Source of the DNA: an uncultured Anaerotruncus sp.
GTDB lineage: Bacteria > Bacillota > Clostridia > Oscillospirales > Ruminococcaceae
Direction: 5' to 3'
DNA length: 6,264 nt
NCBI GenBank assembly: GCA_910586875.1
Contig: CAJUJI010000156.1
Span: 1 to 6,264 of the forward strand
Under the pieces are notes generated by a model. The model was not told the DNA's origin. It ran no database searches and saw only the letters and a program-made list of their open reading frames with translations. Position numbers and translations under genes: made by a program. How positions within the stretch are numbered: position 1 is the first letter of the stretch; each line of letters begins with the position of its first letter. This document shows positions 1 through 3,053 of the stretch, piece after piece.

Positions 1-23
1 CCCGCGCTCGTCGCGGCACATCT

Positions 24-55
24 CATGGAGGGGGAGCAGCGCATCCCCCTCCATG
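24..55. repeat. Perfect 12-bp inverted repeat
   Basis: CATGGAGGGGGA (24-35) is exactly complementary to TCCCCCTCCATG (44-55) around an 8-nt loop. No T-run follows on either strand, so it is not a standard terminator. It is the leftmost of the hairpins in this intergenic stretch. Function unknown. Confidence 0.75.
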
Positions 56-87
56 GGCCACCCCCTGGCAAGGCACTGCGCAAGCTT

Positions 88-202
88 CCCGCCGCAGGCG
101 CATTAAAGTTTTCGCCAGCCTTTTCCAAAAGGCTGCGAGGTCCAGGGGCGGAGCCCTTGGTCGCATAAAAAAAGGCCCTCAAAGGGGCCTTTTTTTATGC
201 GA
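88..202. repeat. Candidate interspersed intergenic repeat unit
   Basis: This block reads as a run of AAAGTTTT, a small palindrome AGCCTTTT/AAAAGGCT (117-124 and 127-134), a hairpin CCAGGGG/CCCTTGG (142-148 and 154-160, one G-U pair, closed by GCGA/TCGC at 135-138 and 161-164), and finally a terminator. From memory, intergenic blocks of this style (AAAGTTTT, paired C/T-rich and A/G-rich arms, a 'CCAGGGGCGGAGCCC' core) recur in many Oscillospiraceae genomes and are often mis-annotated as small proteins. Only one copy is inside this window, so its repetitive nature is inferred and not shown. Confidence 0.45.
161..202. terminator. Perfect 18-bp bidirectional intrinsic terminator
   Basis: The arms at 161-178 and 185-202 are exact reverse complements, each carrying GCAT, a run of seven A or T, and GGCCC or GGGCC, around the 6-nt loop TCAAAG. 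Because the A-run and T-run are both inside the stem, a GC-rich hairpin core (GGCCC/GGGCC) is followed by seven Ts in either direction, so it can stop transcription on both strands. It lies upstream of the peptidase promoter and would end any transcript arriving from the left. The TCGC at 161-164 can alternatively pair with GCGA at 135-138. Confidence 0.85.
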
Positions 203-224
203 AACGCGTCTTTTTCGTCCAAGA

Positions 225-242
225 GCCGGACCGCAGTCCGGC
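225..242. repeat. Perfect 7-bp hairpin GCCGGAC/GTCCGGC
   Basis: Arms at 225-231 and 236-242 pair perfectly around the tetraloop CGCA. No T-run follows. It belongs to the hairpin cluster upstream of the peptidase gene. Function unknown. Confidence 0.6.
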
Positions 243-252
243 GATATCCCCT

Positions 253-293
253 GCAAGCGCCGTGACAACCTCCGGTTGGCGCGATGCGCTTGC
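253..293. repeat. Nested hairpin GCAAGCGC/GCGCTTGC with inner CAACC/GGTTG
   Basis: An outer perfect 8-bp stem (253-260 with 286-293) encloses an inner 5-bp stem (266-270 with 274-278) closed by a TCC triloop. No T-run follows on either strand, so a terminator role is unlikely. Two independent stems in a nested arrangement suggest a folded RNA or a mobile repeat, but neither is established. Confidence 0.55.
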
Positions 294-304
294 TTCCTTT
301 GCCT

Positions 305-332
305 CCGGTGCAGCGCGGCACGCGTGCACCGG
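305..332. repeat. Strong hairpin CCGGTGCA-CGCG/CGCG-TGCACCGG
   Basis: The arms 305-312 and 325-332 pair perfectly (8 bp). The stem continues as CGCG (314-317) with CGCG (321-324), leaving only G313 bulged and a GCA triloop, for 12 bp in total. It is the most stable-looking element of the cluster after the 161-202 terminator, and no T-run follows. It sits about 50 bp upstream of the -35 box of the peptidase promoter. Confidence 0.65.
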
Positions 333-381
333 CCCCCTACCCCTTATAACCCGCAATTCCTCCTGTTTTTATGGAATCGCC

Positions 382-411
382 TTGTCAGGGCCCGTCCATT
401 TATGCTAAAAT
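382..411 (+). promoter_or_regulatory. Sigma-A promoter of the M20 peptidase gene
   Basis: The -35 box is TTGTCA (382-387, 5/6 match to TTGACA) and the -10 box is TAAAAT (406-411, 5/6 match to TATAAT), separated by 18 nt. A TG at 403-404, one base before the -10 box, makes it an extended -10 promoter. The predicted transcription start is near 418-420, giving a leader of about 65 nt before the ATG at 485. Confidence 0.75.
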
Positions 412-433
412 AGCAGTAGCTTTATCAATGCCC

Positions 434-484
434 GCCACTTGAGCGCACCGCTTGCTTTCAGTGGCAGAAGAAGGAGTTTTGACA
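434..484 (+). promoter_or_regulatory. Leader hairpin and ribosome binding site of the peptidase gene
   Basis: GCCACT (434-439) pairs with AGTGGC (460-465). Inside it, GAGCG (441-445) pairs with CGCTT (449-453, one G-U) around a CAC triloop. The Shine-Dalgarno sequence AAGGAG (471-476) follows almost at once, 8 nt before the ATG at 485. This ribosome binding site decides the start: the in-frame TTG codons at 452 and 479 lie inside the hairpin and between the site and the ATG. Confidence 0.6.
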
Positions 485-1624
485 ATGGCCTTTTACGAGA
501 CACAAATCCTAGATTACCTGAACGCGCACCGGACCGAAATTTTCGAGGACCTGCTAAAGCTGGTAAAGGCGCAGTCCCCGACCCGCAACCTTGCACTGAC
601 CAGCCAGTGCACAACCACCCTGCGCGAGCTTGTAAAAGCACGCTTAGGACTGGAGCCACAGGTATTCAGCCAGCCGGACGCGGCGGATCACCTGCAATTC
701 ACCTATGGCACACAGGCAGAACAGATCCTTTTGGTCGGCCACTATGACACCATCTGGGAGGCGGACCAAATCCCGCTGCGCGAAACCGACGACGAAATTT
801 ACGGCCCCGGTATCTTTGACATGAAGGCCGGCGTCATCGCGCACATCTGGGCGGTAAAGGCCTGCAAGGAGCTGGACATCCCCCTGGACAAAAAGCTGGT
901 TCTATTCTTCAACAGCGACGAGGAAACCGGAAGCCACACCTCCCGCGCGCCAATCGAGCAGCTCGCGCGCCAAAGCGCCGCCGCAATTGTGACCGAAGCG
1001 ACCGAGGCGGTAACCGGCAACATCAAATGCGCCCGCAAGGGGGTCCGCTTTTACAGCCTCGAGATCACCGGCAAGGCGTCCCATGCGGGCAACGACCCGT
1101 TTGGCGGCGCAAGCGCCATCAACGAGGCCGCCCACCAAATTCTGGCGATCCACGCCCTCACCGACAAGGTCTCCGGCACCACCCTAAATGTCGGCGTTAT
1201 CCACGGCGGAACCCGCCCCAATATCATCGCCGATCATGTGCATCTGGAAATCGACCTGCGCACCGCTACCATGGCGGAGGCCGAGCGGGTACACCAGCAG
1301 ATCTTAAACCTCAAGCCAAACGACCCCCGTTGCACCCTGCAACTGGATTACAGCGATCCTGGACGCCCGCCGCTGGAAAACAATGCAGCCAACCAGCGCT
1401 TGTATGAGGTCGCCAAGGACTGCGCTTCCCGTCTGGGCTTTGCGTTAGGCAAAACCGCTGTGGGCGGCGGCAGCGATGGAAATTTCACCTCCGCGGTCGG
1501 CTGTCCCACCCTGGACGGCATGGGTGCGGTCGGTGACGGCCCTCATGCGATACACGAGCATATTAAGAAGGAGCCGTATCTGACGCGGATTGCGCTGCTC
1601 GCTGCAACCATCACACAGCTGTAA
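485..1624 (+). CDS. M20 family zinc carboxypeptidase, CPG2-like (glutamate carboxypeptidase type)
   Basis: This is a 379-residue cytoplasmic metallopeptidase expected to remove a C-terminal residue, perhaps glutamate, from small peptides or amide-linked conjugates. The two-zinc active site is complete: H86 in GHYDT with D88, bridging D112 in GIFDMKAG, catalytic E146 and ligand E147 in NSDEETGS, E171 in VTEAT, and H354 in GDGPHA. From memory, Pseudomonas CPG2 uses H112, D141, E175/E176, E200 and H385; the near-constant offset (26-31 residues) supports this subfamily over ArgE, DapE or peptidase T. Residues about 185-295 form the lid/dimerisation domain, with H200 in KASHAG matching the dimer-interface histidine. 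The C-terminal GGGSDGNF and PTLDGMGAVGDG motifs are typical. No signal peptide is seen, unlike CPG2, which is secreted. The ATG at 485 is chosen because AAGGAG lies 8 nt upstream; the longer TTG start at 452 would put that site inside the gene. It is a single-gene unit with its own promoter and terminator, convergent with the activase operon. The exact substrate cannot be told from sequence. Confidence 0.93.
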   Translation: MAFYETQILDYLNAHRTEIFEDLLKLVKAQSPTRNLALTSQCTTTLRELVKARLGLEPQVFSQPDAADHLQFTYGTQAEQILLVGHYDTIWEADQIPLRETDDEIYGPGIFDMKAGVIAHIWAVKACKELDIPLDKKLVLFFNSDEETGSHTSRAPIEQLARQSAAAIVTEATEAVTGNIKCARKGVRFYSLEITGKASHAGNDPFGGASAINEAAHQILAIHALTDKVSGTTLNVGVIHGGTRPNIIADHVHLEIDLRTATMAEAERVHQQILNLKPNDPRCTLQLDYSDPGRPPLENNAANQRLYEVAKDCASRLGFALGKTAVGGGSDGNFTSAVGCPTLDGMGAVGDGPHAIHEHIKKEPYLTRIALLAATITQL

Positions 1625-1653
1625 TCTCCCCCAAAAAACACCACATCAGATCA

Positions 1654-1696
1654 CCCCCTGCCAAAACACAACCTCGTTTTGACAGGGGGCTTTTTT
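1654..1696 (+). terminator. Intrinsic terminator of the peptidase gene
   Basis: The arms 1654-1667 and 1676-1689 (CCCCCTG...CAAAAC with GTTTTG...CAGGGGG) pair over 13 bp with one C-A mismatch at 1661/1682 and an 8-nt loop, followed by a C and then six Ts (1691-1696). It starts 30 nt after the peptidase stop codon. It lies in the 94-bp gap between the two convergent units. Read on the minus strand the same stem lacks an immediate T-run (the nearest six Ts lie about 15 nt further on), so its use by the activase operon is doubtful. Confidence 0.88.
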
Positions 1697-1718
1697 GTCG
1701 CTTGCAGCAGCAAGCCTC

Positions 1719-3053
1719 TCACATTTTGATTCCAACCGGAATGGGCTGCTCAGCGGGCGGCTCCACATGCGTATAGCGCGGAGCAGGCTCACCGGCGGCC
1801 TTTGCCTGGGCAATCGCGGCCGCATTTGCCAGCATCAATTTGATCCGGTTTTCCTGGTTAATTTTGGTCGCGCCAGGGTCATAGTCCACCGCTACAATGT
1901 TGGATTCTGGGTTACGCTCCTTGATCAGGCGCATCATGCCCTTTCCAACGATATGATTGGGCAAACAGCCAAACGGCTGGGTGCAAACGATGTTCCCCAC
2001 CCCCTGCTCAATCAGCTCGAGCATCTCTGCGGTGAGCAGCCACCCCTCGCCCATCTTCACGCCATGCCCGATATAGCCGCGGGTGAGCGAGACGGTATGC
2101 GGAAAGTAGCCGCCCGGCCGGAAGCTTCCCTGCTGGTTGATGGCGTCGATCACATCGGCCTGCTTATGCACCAGCCAGCGGTAAAATTTCTCATAAATTT
2201 TCATCTGGATGGGAGAAAGCAGCCCGTACAGCTTGTGGTCCATCAACAGGTTATAGATGCAGTATAAACAGAAGTCCAGCAGCCCTGGGACCACCACCTC
2301 AGCGCCCTCCGACAACAGAAAGTCCTCCAGATTGTTGTTGCCCAGCGGCGAGAATTTGACGTAAATTTCCCCCACAATGCCAACCCGTACCTTCTCCTCC
2401 TTGCGCAGCGGCAGCGCGGCAAAGTCGCGGATGATCTGCTGATAATTGATTTTCACCTGTTTATAGCTGACCAGCCGGCGCCCCTTCATCCCTTCGGTCA
2501 GGCGGCTGGCCCACTTTTCAACCAGCGCATTGGAAGCGCCTGGCTCGATCTCATACGGCCTGCACTGGTTATTTAGCAGCATCAGAAGATCGCCGTACAG
2601 CAGCGCATAGAAAATTTTATCCAGCATCATCGGGCTGAGGGTAAAGCCAGGGTTCTTTTCCAGCCCGCCGATGCTCAGCGATACAACCGGGATATGTCCA
2701 TACCCGCTCTTTTTGAGCGCCTTGCGCAGCAGATGGATATAATTGGATGCCCGACAGCCGCCGCCCGTCTGGGTGATCAGCAGCGCGACCTTGTTGATGT
2801 CGTACCTTCCGGACTCCAGCGCGTCGATCATCTGCCCGATGACCAGCAGCGCCGGATAGCAGGTGTCGTTATGGACATTTTTCAGCCCGCTATCCACCAC
2901 ATTTTTCCCTGTATTTTCCAGCAGCTCACATTTGTAGCCGTACTCCCGCAGGATGTTCAGCATCAATTTAAAATGGATGGGCAGCATGGTAGGCACCAAA
3001 ATGGTGTAATCCCTTTTCATTTCCTTTGTAAAAATCACCCGCTCCTCAGACAT
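1719..3053 (-). CDS. HgdB-like protein (COG3581 type), split-off C-terminal part of a large acyl-CoA dehydratase activase
   Basis: This 444-residue protein matches the C-terminal portion of the large (about 1400-residue) clostridial proteins annotated as acyl-CoA dehydratase activase or activase-related; its reaction is uncharacterised. It appears cytoplasmic, with no signal peptide or membrane span. Seen: lobe 1 (about 16-215) with DYTILVPTMLPIHF, NDTCYPALLVIGQ (C65) and QTGGGCRASNY (C100); lobe 2 (about 220-410) with KVRVGIVGEIYVKFSPLGNNN, LLDFCLYC (C262, C265), CTQPFGCLPNH (C357, C363) and DYDPGATKINQENRIKLML; then an Ala/Pro-rich tail (about 411-444). The DTCYPA and FGC motifs echo those in the upstream partner. 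Its ATG overlaps the end of the upstream gene by 8 nt, and AAAGGAGG (3064-3071), 10 nt before it, lies inside that gene's final codons, which points to translational coupling. The cysteines could hold an Fe-S cluster, by analogy with HgdAB-type dehydratases and double-cubane proteins; that is inference. The gene ends with TGA 94 bp from the convergent peptidase gene. Confidence 0.85.
   Translation of the reverse strand: MSEERVIFTKEMKRDYTILVPTMLPIHFKLMLNILREYGYKCELLENTGKNVVDSGLKNVHNDTCYPALLVIGQMIDALESGRYDINKVALLITQTGGGCRASNYIHLLRKALKKSGYGHIPVVSLSIGGLEKNPGFTLSPMMLDKIFYALLYGDLLMLLNNQCRPYEIEPGASNALVEKWASRLTEGMKGRRLVSYKQVKINYQQIIRDFAALPLRKEEKVRVGIVGEIYVKFSPLGNNNLEDFLLSEGAEVVVPGLLDFCLYCIYNLLMDHKLYGLLSPIQMKIYEKFYRWLVHKQADVIDAINQQGSFRPGGYFPHTVSLTRGYIGHGVKMGEGWLLTAEMLELIEQGVGNIVCTQPFGCLPNHIVGKGMMRLIKERNPESNIVAVDYDPGATKINQENRIKLMLANAAAIAQAKAAGEPAPRYTHVEPPAEQPIPVGIKM

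Larger units (their letters stand above)
1..381. other. Non-coding, hairpin-rich intergenic region
   Basis: I see no convincing gene here. One plus-strand frame stays open from the left edge to about 413, but it lacks a start codon with a ribosome binding site, runs straight through a perfect 18-bp terminator stem, and gives a low-complexity Arg/Gly/Pro-rich product. The region instead holds consecutive inverted repeats at 24-55, 117-134, 135-164, 161-202, 225-242, 253-293 and 305-332, listed separately. A gene ending left of the window could use the terminator at 161-202. Confidence 0.7.

Noticed and set aside
1..168. Possible C-terminal end of a gene entering from the left (frame 1, stop TAA at 166-168, next to a terminator)
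   Set aside because: The position of the stop inside the terminator stem is suggestive, but the translation is low complexity and all three frames stay open for 100 nt or more here simply because the DNA is GC-rich. It cannot be supported without upstream sequence.
103..321. Minus-strand 72-residue open frame
   Set aside because: It spans the terminator and several hairpins, has no ribosome binding site and resembles the spurious small proteins called from clostridial intergenic repeats.
3..413. Long open plus-strand frame across the left intergenic region
   Set aside because: It has no start codon with a ribosome binding site, runs through the perfect terminator at 161-202 and past the peptidase promoter, and its product is Arg/Gly/Pro-rich with no recognisable motif.
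452..484. Upstream TTG start for the peptidase, adding 11 residues
   Set aside because: That start lies inside the leader hairpin and has no ribosome binding site, while AAGGAG at 471-476 is ideally placed for the ATG at 485.
1700..1715. Hairpin GCTTGC-AGCA-GCAAGC just after the activase operon as its terminator
   Set aside because: The stem is only 6 bp, and on the minus strand it is followed by GACAAAAAAG, not a T-run. It may be chance.
485..3053. Functional pairing of the CPG2-like peptidase (glutamate release) with a 2-hydroxyglutaryl-CoA-type activase
   Set aside because: The idea is attractive because both could touch glutamate fermentation, but the genes are convergent, separately promoted and separated by a terminator, and the activase substrate is unknown.
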